The position numbers were made by a program, and so were the translations under genes. From Streptomyces lincolnensis (GTDB taxonomy: Bacteria > Actinomycetota > Actinomycetes > Streptomycetales > Streptomycetaceae), in contig NZ_JAIHON010000001.1 in assembly GCF_021173675.1 (NCBI RefSeq), positions 62,001 through 126,000 of the forward strand: DNA of 64,000 nucleotides. The letters run 5' to 3'. Of this stretch, positions 27,432-35,168 are shown piece by piece; the stretch's first letter is position 1, and the number at the start of each line of letters is the position of its first letter. The notes below the pieces were generated by a model, which ran no database searches, had not been told where the DNA came from, and saw only the letters and a list, made by a program, of their open reading frames with translations.

Positions 27432-28585
27432 ACGACCTCCTCGGCGTCGGGGAAGCGGTCGGGGCGGAAGGGGGTGAGGTCCAGGTCGGGCGTCTTCGCG
27501 GTGAGCGTCTGGGCGATCAGGTGGCCGGTGCCGGTGGCGAGTCCGATGCCCGCGCCCTCGTGGCCGCAGGCGTGGTACAGCCCGGGGACCCTGGCATCCG
27601 GGCCGACGGCGGGCAGGTGGTCGGGCATGTACGGGCGGAAGCCGAGGTAGGAGCGCATCGCGTGGGCGTCCGCCAGGAACGGGAACAGCCGGGTCGCGCC
27701 CGCCGCCAGTGCCCGCACGGCCGGCAGCGAGAACGTCCGGTCGAAGCCGACCCGTTCGCGGCTCGCACCGATCAGCACGGGCCCCGCCGCCGTGCCCTCC
27801 ACGACCGGGGAGGTCTGGAGCGCGGCCGAGTCGCTGGCCACGTCGGCCACGTAGTCGGCGGCGTAGACCTTGTGGCGGACCATGCGCGGCAGGGGTTCGG
27901 TGACCAGGACGAAGCCGCGGCGCGGGAGGACAGGGAGGTGCGCGCCCGCGAGGGCGGCGAGCTCGCCGCCCCAGGTGCCGGCCGCGTTGACGACGGCCGG
28001 GGCGTGGATGTCGCCGCAGTCCGTGCGGACCCCGAGCACGGAGCCGTCCGGTGCCTTCGGTACGTCCGTCACGGTGCGGCCGGTGAGCAGGCGGGCGCCC
28101 GAGGCGCGGACCAGGTGGGCGGCGGCCAGGGCGGGCATCACCTGGCTGTCCTGGGGGTAGTGGACGCCGCCGGGCAGGCCGTGGGCGAGGTGGGGTTCGA
28201 GGCTGTACAGGTCGTCGCCCGCCACGGGTTCGGCGACGACTCCCGCCGCGCGCTGGCCGTCGGCGAACCGCTCCAGGGCGATGAGGCCACCCGGGGAGGA
28301 GGCGACGACCACGCCGCCCTTCGCCTCGTACTCGATCGCCCGGCCGAACTCCTCGGCCAGCTCCGTCCAGAGGCGGCCCGACAGGAGGGCGAGGTCCAGC
28401 TCGGGGCCCGGTTCCTTGTCGGAGACCAGGAGGTTGCCCTCCCCCGCGCCCGTCGTCCCGCCGGCGACCGGGCCACGGTCCACGAGGACGACGTCGAGCC
28501 CTGCCCGCGCCGCGTACAGGGCACAGGCCGCACCCACCATTCCGGCCCCGACGACCACGACATCGCAGGTCAGTCGCTCGCTCAC
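27428..28585 (-). CDS. FAD-dependent oxidase subunit of D-hydroxyproline dehydrogenase (HcnC/DadA-like)
   Basis: 385 aa. It has an FAD-binding dinucleotide motif at residues about 9-14 (VVVGAGMVGAACALYAARAG) and DAO-family segments (HYPQDSQVMPALAA, VNAAGTWGGELA, SYLGFRPYMPDHLPAVG, GHEGAGIGLATGTG). It carries the substrate-oxidising flavin, converting cis-4-hydroxy-D-proline to the pyrroline product. It is the first gene of the six-gene operon and ends in an ATGA overlap with the small subunit gene. Confidence 0.87.
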   Translation of the reverse strand: MSERLTCDVVVVGAGMVGAACALYAARAGLDVVLVDRGPVAGGTTGAGEGNLLVSDKEPGPELDLALLSGRLWTELAEEFGRAIEYEAKGGVVVASSPGGLIALERFADGQRAAGVVAEPVAGDDLYSLEPHLAHGLPGGVHYPQDSQVMPALAAAHLVRASGARLLTGRTVTDVPKAPDGSVLGVRTDCGDIHAPAVVNAAGTWGGELAALAGAHLPVLPRRGFVLVTEPLPRMVRHKVYAADYVADVASDSAALQTSPVVEGTAAGPVLIGASRERVGFDRTFSLPAVRALAAGATRLFPFLADAHAMRSYLGFRPYMPDHLPAVGPDARVPGLYHACGHEGAGIGLATGTGHLIAQTLTAKTPDLDLTPFRPDRFPDAEEVV

Positions 28586-28594
28586 GTCAGTACT

Positions 28595-28619
28595 ATGTCA
28601 CATGTCCCATGGTATGGGA
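28595..28619 (-). promoter_or_regulatory. Dyad symmetries upstream of the hydroxyproline operon
   Basis: ATGTCACAT (28595-28603) is a 9-bp palindrome, and TCCCAT (28605-28610) with ATGGGA (28614-28619) forms an adjacent inverted repeat. Both lie 10-35 bp before the first gene, where a GntR operator would be expected. Confidence 0.45.
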
Positions 28620-28667
28620 ATGGTGCCACGAGCGGCGGACACGAAGGGGGACGGGGGGGCGGTCGTA

Positions 28668-28713
28668 CTGACAAGGCGCCGTCGGCGACCTGAACGCCGA
28701 CGGTGCCTGTCAG
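28668..28713 (-). terminator. Stem-loop terminator touching the stop of the MmyB-like gene
   Basis: Left arm 28668-28687 and right arm 28695-28713 pair almost perfectly, with one bulge and one wobble position, around a seven-base loop. The hairpin includes the stop codon at 28710 and would end transcription of the minus-strand gene. Confidence 0.65.
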
Positions 28714-29381
28714 GCCTCGGGGGCGGCCACCACGCTGAGGTGGCCCGCCACGCGGCGGGGACGCTGCGCACGACGTACCGCGGGCGCCGGGCGGCGAGCG
28801 GGACGCAGCACCAGCGTCAGCCGGGTGCAGCCCATCTCCCGCAGGGTCCGGGGCGTCTCGTCGACGACCCGGCAGTCGGTGGCGCCCCAGCGCGGGTCTG
28901 GGTGCAACAGCGGGCGGACCGCGCCGTCGTGCTCCACGGCCTGCTCGCCGACGGCCCGGATCCAGTGCGGCAGGCCCTGCCGGTAGGCGGCCTCCATGAT
29001 CGGGTCCTGGGCGATGTCACGGCGGATGGACTGGAGTCCGTGGTCGTGGCCGTGGCGCTCCACGGCGGCCGCGAAGTGCGCCAGCATCGGCAGGCACCAG
29101 CGGGACTCGTGCTCACCGAGGACCGTGTGCGCGTCGGGGTGGAAGAGGACGAATCTGAGGAAGTTGTCACCCGGCATGGCCGTCGGATGGGGGCCCACAC
29201 CGCGGAAAAGTGTCTCGAAAGCGGTGTTGGTCAGAACCACGTCCCAGCGGTGGTCGAGGACGACGGACGGAAAGGAGACGGCCTCCAGAAGCGTGGCGTA
29301 GTCCTGGAGGTACGCCTGGGCCTCAAGACTCTCGGGGACGGGCCGCGGTACGGACCACTGCCCACCTGCCTGAAATGCCAT
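28710..29381 (-). CDS. MmyB-like ligand-binding domain protein without HTH
   Basis: 223 aa. Residues about 20-195 match the PAS-like ligand-binding domain usually found C-terminal to an XRE helix-turn-helix in MmyB regulators. Landmarks are LEAVSFPSVVLDHRWDVVLTN, MPGDNFLRFVLFHPDAHTVL, LAHFAAAVERH and the LVLRP ending. Here the DNA-binding part is missing and the protein begins just before the domain. It may bind a fatty acid-like ligand and act with another DNA-binding protein. The XRE gene diverging from it at 29606 is a possible partner, but that is inference. Confidence 0.75.
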   Translation of the reverse strand: MAFQAGGQWSVPRPVPESLEAQAYLQDYATLLEAVSFPSVVLDHRWDVVLTNTAFETLFRGVGPHPTAMPGDNFLRFVLFHPDAHTVLGEHESRWCLPMLAHFAAAVERHGHDHGLQSIRRDIAQDPIMEAAYRQGLPHWIRAVGEQAVEHDGAVRPLLHPDPRWGATDCRVVDETPRTLREMGCTRLTLVLRPARRPAPAVRRAQRPRRVAGHLSVVAAPEA

Positions 29382-29465
29382 CGGGAGGTCACCCCTCTTG
29401 CCTATGCGGCCTTCTCGCGGCGCTCTTGATCCTGCTGCCCGCGAGCGAGCGGTGTCAACTATCGT

Positions 29466-29510
29466 GGCATTTCATGCCCGTCGACGGCTGGAATAGGCCA
29501 CAGTTGTGGC
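29466..29510. promoter_or_regulatory. Two small palindromes in the divergent promoter region
   Basis: GGCAT-TTC-ATGCC (29466-29478) and GCCACA-GT-TGTGGC (29497-29510) lie between the divergent MmyB-like and XRE genes. They could be binding sites for the XRE protein; no clear -10/-35 pair was identified. Confidence 0.3.
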
Positions 29511-29605
29511 GAGACCTGGATGTGAGTTCGAACAACCCGCTACTCTCCGGGAAGTTCACGGCAACCGCTTGTGAGAAGCCAGTGAGAAACGTAGGAGATC
29601 TGTCG

Positions 29606-30265
29606 GTGTCGGTTGGCGGCTTCGAGGGGCCCGGCGACGTGGCGTCGGCCGTGCTGTCGGCCGTCGTCGCCCGGGTCACCGCGCTGGCCGACCGGCTCGG
29701 TGTGGCGCACGCGGAGGTCTTCGACACCGCCGGCCTGTCCGTCGCCTCCGGTGTGCCCGAGCCCGTGGTGAAGGCGCTGCTCAGCGGGCGCCCCGCGGGC
29801 GAACCGGACGTCCAGGCCCGCTTCCTGCAGCGTCTGGACCTGCTGCGGCGCACCCGGCTCAAGCCCAACGGCCGCAAGTACACCCAGCAGGAGATCGCCG
29901 ACGGCGCGGGCATGTCCCGGCAGCAGGCCGGGGCGCTCATCAACGGCGACCGGCGCCCCACGATGGAGCACTGCGACGCCATCCAGCGCTTCTTCCGGGT
30001 GCACGCCGGGTTCCTGACGGCCGAGGACCCCGAGGCGCTCGCGAGCGCGCTCCAGCGCACCGAGCAGGAACTGCTCCAGCGGCTCGCCGACCGCGAGCGA
30101 CAGGCGGCCGCGGTCGACGGGGACCCCCTGGAGCGGCTGCTGCAGGACCACGGCGTCCGCGGGATCGCCTGGCGGGCCGCCCAACTCCCCACCGACCAGC
30201 ACCGCGACAAGGTCGCGGAGTGGCTGGACATGCTCCTGGAGAGCGTCAAGCGGCCCGAGTCCTGA
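29606..30265 (+). CDS. XRE family DNA-binding protein
   Basis: 219 aa from GTG at 29606, chosen because GGAG lies eight bases upstream; an ATG at 29474 is in frame but lacks a ribosome site. A helix-turn-helix lies at residues about 95-130 (KYTQQEIADGAGMSRQQAGALINGDRRPTMEHCDAIQRFF). The N-terminal third is an unfamiliar helical segment (VARVTALADRLGVAHAEVFD) and the C-terminus is helical (RLLQDHGVRGIAWRAAQLP). A regulator role is clear; the target is not. Confidence 0.82.
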   Translation: MSVGGFEGPGDVASAVLSAVVARVTALADRLGVAHAEVFDTAGLSVASGVPEPVVKALLSGRPAGEPDVQARFLQRLDLLRRTRLKPNGRKYTQQEIADGAGMSRQQAGALINGDRRPTMEHCDAIQRFFRVHAGFLTAEDPEALASALQRTEQELLQRLADRERQAAAVDGDPLERLLQDHGVRGIAWRAAQLPTDQHRDKVAEWLDMLLESVKRPES

Positions 30266-30272
30266 TCCGGGG

Positions 30273-30295
30273 CGGACGCCCCGGCGGGGCGTCCG
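30273..30295. terminator. Bidirectional terminator between convergent genes
   Basis: Perfect 10-bp GC stem (30273-30282 with 30286-30295) and a three-base loop, placed between the stop of the XRE gene and the stop of the hydrolase gene. Confidence 0.65.
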
Positions 30296-30298
30296 TCG

Positions 30299-31342
30299 TC
30301 AGGTCGCGCTGCGCTCGCTGGCCTCTCTCAGGCCGCGTTCGACCGCGCGGTCGTGCGCGGTCTCGGGCCGGCCCGCCGTGGTGCCGGGGCGCCCCTCGCG
30401 CAGCAGCTCGCGCCAGTGGTCGCGGCTCCAGTCGGCCGCCACCGTCGTGGCGGTGAAGTCCTCGACCAGGGAGACGAACCGGTCCGGGTCGCTGTGGAAG
30501 GGGAAGTGGCCCGCGCCCTCGAAGATCTCCAGCCGGCTGCCCGGCATCGCCTCGTGCGCCCCGTAGGCGTGCCGGACCGGCACCACGCTGTCACGGTCGC
30601 CCCACAGCAGCATGGTCGGCATGCCCTCGGTGAGGTAACAGCGGTCGAGCATGGTCACGACCTGGCCGCGCCAGTCGACCACCGCGCGCAGGGTGCGGAT
30701 GAAGGCGTTGCGCGAGGTCTCGTCGGGCAGCGCGTCCACGAGGGTCAGCAACTCCGCGGCGTCCTGGCCGAGATCGGTGTCCAGGAGCTTCATCAGGTGG
30801 GCGGCGAGGCCCACCTGGAGCCGCATCCCGGGCAGCCGCAGGCAGGAGAGCATCAGATGGGCGCCCGGCAGCGAGACCAGCCGCAGCACCGGGTTGACCT
30901 CGCGGCCGACTCCGCCCGCGCCGACCAGGATGAGCCGCTCGGTGCGCTCGGGGAACTGGTAGGCGAACTGCATCGCCACGCCCCCGCCCAGCGAGTGGCC
31001 CACCAGGGTCGCGGACTCGATGCCGAGGGTGGTGAGCAGATCCCGCACGCCGTTGGCGTAGGCGGCCACCGAGTAGTCGGCGCGCGGCTTGTCGGAGGAG
31101 CCGTGGCCCAGGAGGTCGGGCGCGATCACGGTATGGCTGCGGGCCAGGTCGGGGATCAGCTCGGCCCAGGTCCGCGAGGAGTCCCCGATGCCGTGGATGA
31201 GCACCAGGGCGGGGCCCTCGCCCGCCATGCGGAAGGCGCGGCGGTACCCGTGCACGACGCGGTACCGCACCTGGAGTTCACCGTCGTCCACCGGGCGCAG
31301 CCACGCGGTGCGCGCCGGGCGCCGACGCGGGGCGTCCACCAC
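30299..31342 (-). CDS. Alpha/beta-fold hydrolase
   Basis: 347 aa. Nucleophile elbow GHSLGGG gives S117, the acid is in WGDRDSVVP and the histidine in GAGHFPF. The oxyanion region is LIHGIGDSSRTW, and the cap domain is between residues about 150 and 230. No signal peptide, so it is cytoplasmic or peripheral. Family members include esterases, meta-cleavage hydrolases and epoxide hydrolases. Substrate is unknown. Confidence 0.88.
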   Translation of the reverse strand: MVDAPRRRPARTAWLRPVDDGELQVRYRVVHGYRRAFRMAGEGPALVLIHGIGDSSRTWAELIPDLARSHTVIAPDLLGHGSSDKPRADYSVAAYANGVRDLLTTLGIESATLVGHSLGGGVAMQFAYQFPERTERLILVGAGGVGREVNPVLRLVSLPGAHLMLSCLRLPGMRLQVGLAAHLMKLLDTDLGQDAAELLTLVDALPDETSRNAFIRTLRAVVDWRGQVVTMLDRCYLTEGMPTMLLWGDRDSVVPVRHAYGAHEAMPGSRLEIFEGAGHFPFHSDPDRFVSLVEDFTATTVAADWSRDHWRELLREGRPGTTAGRPETAHDRAVERGLREASERSAT

Positions 31343-31608
31343 GCGCTCGCCTCCCGTTCCCGGGGCCGCGACAAGGCGGCCCGAAGTCCTTCACACCAGC
31401 CTAGAACCGCATTCCCACCGGGGATTTCGGTGAGGTTTCACCTCCGCTAAGCGGGCGAACGGGGCCGGGGCGGAGCCGGATTGTCAGTGGTGGACGGCAA
31501 GCTGGACGTGGGCCCCCGTGTGCGGGGGCCGAGACCGACGACGTCCGTCGTCGACGGCGCCGGCCGCTCGGCGTCGGCGACGACACCGACCTGGGGGAGA
31601 GCAGCCCG
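31343..31608. promoter_or_regulatory. Intergenic region with two GC hairpins before the 79-aa gene
   Basis: GGCCCCCG/CGGGGGCC (31511-31530, four-base loop) and CGACGACG/CGTCGTCG (31536-31553, two-base centre) are perfect short dyads in the leader of the small gene at 31609. They may act as leader structure or as a terminator for upstream transcription. Confidence 0.35.
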
Positions 31609-31848
31609 ATGCAGACCGCCGTGCTGACCGACCGTGAACGTGCCGCCGTCCAGGCCTATCTGCGGCTGCTGCACACCGTGCGGGCGGCCTTCGACGTGGA
31701 ACCGGGCCCGCCGGGCGGCGGTCGACCACCCGTGGTCCCGCCCGCCGTGCTCGCCGAGGCGGAGCGTGCCCTGGAGGAGGCGGGTCTCGCGGGCAACGAG
31801 GAGGCGTTCTTCCGGCTGCTGCACGCCTGGTGCCCGCCGGAGGTGTGA
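31609..31848 (+). CDS. 79-aa hypothetical protein
   Basis: ATG at 31609 follows a GGGGGAGAG ribosome site. The protein is helical and acidic (DRERAAVQAYLRLLHTVRAAF, then AEAERALEEAGLAGNEEAFFRLLHAWC) with a Pro/Gly-rich linker in the middle. No membrane segment, no recognised domain. The clean ribosome site, strong codon bias and an adjoining terminator support a real gene. Confidence 0.65.
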   Translation: MQTAVLTDRERAAVQAYLRLLHTVRAAFDVEPGPPGGGRPPVVPPAVLAEAERALEEAGLAGNEEAFFRLLHAWCPPEV

Positions 31849-31864
31849 CACCCCCTCAGGGGTG
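31849..31864. terminator. Small hairpin between convergent genes
   Basis: CACCCC/GGGGTG with a CTCA loop follows the stop of the 79-aa gene directly and overlaps the stop of the convergent transferase gene. Confidence 0.45.
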
Positions 31865-32536
31865 CGGCACCGTCACGGCGGAGGCCACCAGACCGCGGTC
31901 CGCGATCCAGCGGCCCTCGAAGTGCCCGAGCCGGTGGCCGTCCACCACCGGCCCGGGGACGAGGAGTTCGGCGCGCAGACCGCCCCGCGGCTGTGCGCCG
32001 GGGCCGACGAACAGGGTGATGTCGGCCTCGGAGAAGTCCAGCCACCGTCCGGTGAGCGGGAACCACGCCTTGTAGACGGACTCCTTGGCGCTGAACAGGA
32101 GCCGGTCCCAGTGCACCCCGGGGTGGGTCTCGGCGAGCCGGAGCAGCCGCTCCTGTTCGGCGGGCAGCGCCACGGCGGACAGCACGCCCTCGGGAAGCGG
32201 TCCGTCGGGTTCGGCGTCGATGCCGAGGGAGGCGAGGTCGGTGGCGCGGACCAGGGCCGCGGCGCAGTAGCCGTCGCAGTGGGTCATGCTGCCCGTCAGA
32301 CCGGACGGCCAGCGTGGGGCGCCGCGTTCGCCCGGCAGGACGGCCTGCGGCGGGACACCGAGCTTCTCCATGGCCTTGCGGGCGCAGGAGCGCACGGCGG
32401 CGAACTCGCGGCGCCGCTTGTGGACCGCCTGTGCGACGACGGCCTCCTCCTCGGGGAAGAGCCCGGTGTGCTCGGGCTCGTCGTGGCCGTACGCCTCCAC
32501 GACGACCACCGGGTCCGGCAGCAGTTCCTCGATCAT
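31856..32536 (-). CDS. 4'-phosphopantetheinyl transferase, EntD/Sfp superfamily
   Basis: 226 aa. Signature motifs GIDAEP (about 125-130) and FSAKESVYKA (about 174-183) coordinate magnesium and the CoA phosphates. RRREFAAVRSCARKAM and GSMTHCDGYCAA are EntD-type. It transfers the phosphopantetheine arm of CoA to carrier proteins of polyketide, peptide or siderophore synthases. No such synthase is in the window, so it acts on targets elsewhere. ATG overlaps the stop of the phosphoesterase gene (ATGA), so the two are co-translated. Confidence 0.93.
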   Translation of the reverse strand: MIEELLPDPVVVVEAYGHDEPEHTGLFPEEEAVVAQAVHKRRREFAAVRSCARKAMEKLGVPPQAVLPGERGAPRWPSGLTGSMTHCDGYCAAALVRATDLASLGIDAEPDGPLPEGVLSAVALPAEQERLLRLAETHPGVHWDRLLFSAKESVYKAWFPLTGRWLDFSEADITLFVGPGAQPRGGLRAELLVPGPVVDGHRLGHFEGRWIADRGLVASAVTVPHP

Positions 32537-33411
32537 CGCGCCCCGGTCCCGGTCTCAGCCCCGGTCACGCCGGGTGCGATGCGCCGCAGTCTGCCCGGCG
32601 GCTCGGGGCGTTGGCGCCATTCCCGGGGGTAGCCCACCGACACCTCCTCGAAGCGGACGCCCTCGTGCCAGGTGGTGCGAGGAATGTGGAGATGGCCGTA
32701 GACCATGGTCGCGACACGGAATCTGCGGTGCCAGTCGGCGGTGAGCTCGGTGCCGCACCACATGGCGAACTCGGGGTGCCACAGGACGTCCGTCGGATGC
32801 CGGTCCAGCGGGTAGTGGTTGACCAGGACGGTCGGCAGGTCGTCGGGGATCTCGGCGAGCCGCTCCGCGGTCTCGGCGACGCGGGCGCGGCACCAGTCCT
32901 CGCGGGTCGGGAACGGGTCGGGGTGCAGCAGGACCTCGTCGGTGCACACGATGCCGGTGCCGTGCGCGTACTCCAGCCCCTCCGCCTTGGTCGCGCAGCC
33001 GGAGGGCAGGAAAGAGTAGTCGTAGAGCAGGAACAGCGGGGCGACGGCGAGCGGGCCGCCGGGGCCCTGCCAGACCGGGTAGGGGTCCTCGGGGGTGGTC
33101 ACGCCGAGTTCCCGGCACATCCCGACCAGGTGGTGGTAGCGCTCGACCCCACGCAGCGTGACGGTGTCCTTCGGGTGGGTCCACAGTTCGTGGTTGCCGG
33201 GGGCCCAGACGACCTTGCGGAAGCGGCCCGCGAGCGTCTTCAGGGCCCAGCGGATGTCGGCCACGGTCTCCGCGACGTCACCGGCGACGAGCAGCCAGTC
33301 CTCGTCCGACTCCGGCCGCATCGCCTCGACCAGGGCGCGGTTCTCCTCGTAGCCGATGTGCAGGTCGCTGATGGCCAGCAGCTGTCCGGCACCGCCGACC
33401 CTCGCCGTCAC
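32533..33411 (-). CDS. Cytoplasmic metallophosphoesterase paired with the PPTase
   Basis: 292 aa. GTG at 33411 is chosen because AGGAGG lies just upstream. Calcineurin-like motifs appear in order: DLHIG, GDVAET, GNHELW, VNHYPLD and GHLHIP, giving the two-metal site. No signal peptide. The constant ATGA coupling with the phosphopantetheinyl transferase suggests a shared job. Removal of phosphopantetheine or turnover of 3',5'-ADP, the transferase by-product, would be reasonable hypotheses but nothing in the sequence proves them. Confidence 0.88.
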   Translation of the reverse strand: MTARVGGAGQLLAISDLHIGYEENRALVEAMRPESDEDWLLVAGDVAETVADIRWALKTLAGRFRKVVWAPGNHELWTHPKDTVTLRGVERYHHLVGMCRELGVTTPEDPYPVWQGPGGPLAVAPLFLLYDYSFLPSGCATKAEGLEYAHGTGIVCTDEVLLHPDPFPTREDWCRARVAETAERLAEIPDDLPTVLVNHYPLDRHPTDVLWHPEFAMWCGTELTADWHRRFRVATMVYGHLHIPRTTWHEGVRFEEVSVGYPREWRQRPEPPGRLRRIAPGVTGAETGTGAR

Positions 33412-33487
33412 CCCACGCCTCCTCCGAGCAGCCGAATGGGACCACGAGAACACATCGGCGGGCCCGAGGACAAGGCCGGATCGAGCC

Positions 33488-33568
33488 GGTGGATCTTCGC
33501 CGCCGGTCCACGGCTCCCGTCGGGTGATCTTCGCCGTCGGTCCGCGCCCCCTTCGGGTGATCTTCGCC
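33488..33568. repeat. Three-copy tandem repeat, 33-34 bp period
   Basis: The core GATCTTCGCC occurs at 33492, 33526 and 33559, each within a longer GGTGATCTTCGCC(G/C) context and followed by GC-rich spacers. The array sits in the divergent intergenic region (33412-33810) between the phosphoesterase and ATP-grasp genes, where it could be a multi-site operator. Nothing else is seen in this region except a weak TTGCAC (33659) / TATGAT (33685) pair with 20-bp spacing. Confidence 0.6.
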
Positions 33569-33810
33569 CGGCCGACCCGTCCCGGAGGCCAGTCCGGGTC
33601 GCCGCGCGCGTACCGCGCGACCCACGAGAGCATGATCGGAAAATCCGTAACACGCGCGTTGCACGCGGCACCCTTCGCAGGCCGTATGATCGGCCCAACA
33701 CCACCGCCTTCCATGCCTCTTCGCACGGGGCGGTTTGGTGACCCTCCAAACAACCTGGCCGGGCACGGCCTGCTTCGCCGTGTCCGCGAACCCCGAAAGG
33801 ACGGCCCTGC

Positions 33811-34956
33811 ATGGTCTCTCGCGTACGCGTCTGGCTCAACCGCACGTACGCGGAGAACGTGTTCTTCATGGATCAGCTGCGGCGAAATCCCAGCGACCGG
33901 GCCGTCGAGATCCATGCGACACACGGCGACGCCGACTCTCCCGTACTGGCCGCCGCCGACACCGCCGACCTGGAGCCCGAGGGCCTGTCCCCGGCCGCGT
34001 ACGTGGAGTACGCGCTCGACCAGTGCGTGCGGCGCGGCATCGACGTGTTCGTGCCCCGCCTGCACCAGTCGGCGATCGTCGCGCACCGCGCGGACTTCGC
34101 CGCGGCCGGCACCGCGCTGCTGGCGCCGCCGCCCGAGGCCGTGGCCGTCTTCCACGACAAGGTGATCGCCTACGAGGCCGTCCAGGCGATCGGTGTGCCG
34201 GTGCCGCCCTGGTGGCGGGTCCGGTCGGCTGACGAACTGCTCGCCGCCGTCGAGGAGTTGGAGGCCGCCGGGCACAAGGCGTGCTTCAAGCCGGCCTCCG
34301 GCGCGGGCGGGGTGGGCTTCCGGATCATCACGCGCGCCCCCTTCTCGCTCACCCACCTCAGCGGCTTCCCCAGCCCCTACGTACCGCTCGACCTGGTCCT
34401 CCAGGCGCTTGAGGACGCCGAGGACGCGGTGGACTGGCTGGTCATGCCGCGCCTGGAGCAGCCCGAGGTGTCGGTGGACTGCCTGACCGGGCCCGACAAC
34501 CGGATCCGGCTGGCCATCGGCCGCACCAAGAACGGCCGTCGGCGCGGGTTCACCCTCGCCGACCAGTGGCTGGAGCCGGCGCGGCGCATCGCCGAGGGCT
34601 TCGGGCTGCACTACCTGTCCAACATCCAGTTCCGGATGTTCGGGGACACGCCGGTGCTGATGGATGTCAACACGCGGCCGGCGGGTGGGCTGCACCAGCT
34701 GTCTCTGTGCGGGGTCAACGCGCCTTGGGCGGCTGTGCAGTTGGCGCTCGGTGAGGATCCGGGGATTGTTGAGCCGCCGTTCCTCGGGCAGGACTACACG
34801 GTGGTGTCGGGGCCCCGGCCGTTGCGGGCGGTGTCGTTGCCGCAGCAGCGTGTGGAGGAGACCGAGCCCTTGGTTCCTGCGGCGCCCGTGTCTTCGGTGG
34901 TTGAGCAGGTGCCGGGTGACTCCGTCGGGGTCTCGGCTCAGGTGTTGCCGCTTTAG
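33811..34956 (+). CDS. ATP-grasp domain protein
   Basis: 381 aa. Residues about 100-320 form an ATP-grasp fold. They show HDKVIAYEAVQAIGVPVPPWW, a Gly-rich loop (CFKPASGAGGVGFRI), EQPEVSVDCLTG and the metal-binding end FGDTPVLMDVNTRPAGGLHQ. The Arg/Asn positions resemble carbamoyl-phosphate synthase large-chain-type ligases. Such enzymes join a carboxylate to an amine or thiol using ATP. No substrate gene cluster is adjacent. The last 50 residues are a Val/Pro-rich tail without known function. Confidence 0.8.
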   Translation: MVSRVRVWLNRTYAENVFFMDQLRRNPSDRAVEIHATHGDADSPVLAAADTADLEPEGLSPAAYVEYALDQCVRRGIDVFVPRLHQSAIVAHRADFAAAGTALLAPPPEAVAVFHDKVIAYEAVQAIGVPVPPWWRVRSADELLAAVEELEAAGHKACFKPASGAGGVGFRIITRAPFSLTHLSGFPSPYVPLDLVLQALEDAEDAVDWLVMPRLEQPEVSVDCLTGPDNRIRLAIGRTKNGRRRGFTLADQWLEPARRIAEGFGLHYLSNIQFRMFGDTPVLMDVNTRPAGGLHQLSLCGVNAPWAAVQLALGEDPGIVEPPFLGQDYTVVSGPRPLRAVSLPQQRVEETEPLVPAAPVSSVVEQVPGDSVGVSAQVLPL

Positions 34957-35111
34957 GTTGTCTGCCCGGGTGCGGGGCGGTTGTGGCTGGTCGCGCAGTT
35001 CCCCGCGCCCCTAGCGGTGTTGCGGCTTCCCCGTGTCAGGCAGCTCGGCGCGCAGGAGGCGGCGGGGATGACGACCCCAGGCAGCCGAGAGACCGTCGGC
35101 AGGGGACAATT

Positions 35112-35146
35112 CAGGCGCCCGAATCGTGGGTCGATTCGGGCGCCTG
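35112..35146. terminator. Perfect 15-bp stem-loop, bidirectional terminator
   Basis: Arms 35112-35126 and 35132-35146 are perfect complements with a five-base loop, between the convergent ATP-grasp and fucosidase genes. Confidence 0.8.
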
Positions 35147-35168
35147 CGAAATGCCGTCGGAACCGCTG

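Noticed and set aside
33488..33568. Repeat array read as a possible CRISPR
   Set aside because: Only about 13 bases are shared, the period is 33-34 bp, and there are no cas genes; the layout fits an operator array.
31856..34956. Phosphopantetheinyl transferase plus ATP-grasp as a biosynthetic gene cluster
   Set aside because: No carrier protein, synthase, cyclase or export gene is close by; the genes are convergent or divergent and separately controlled.
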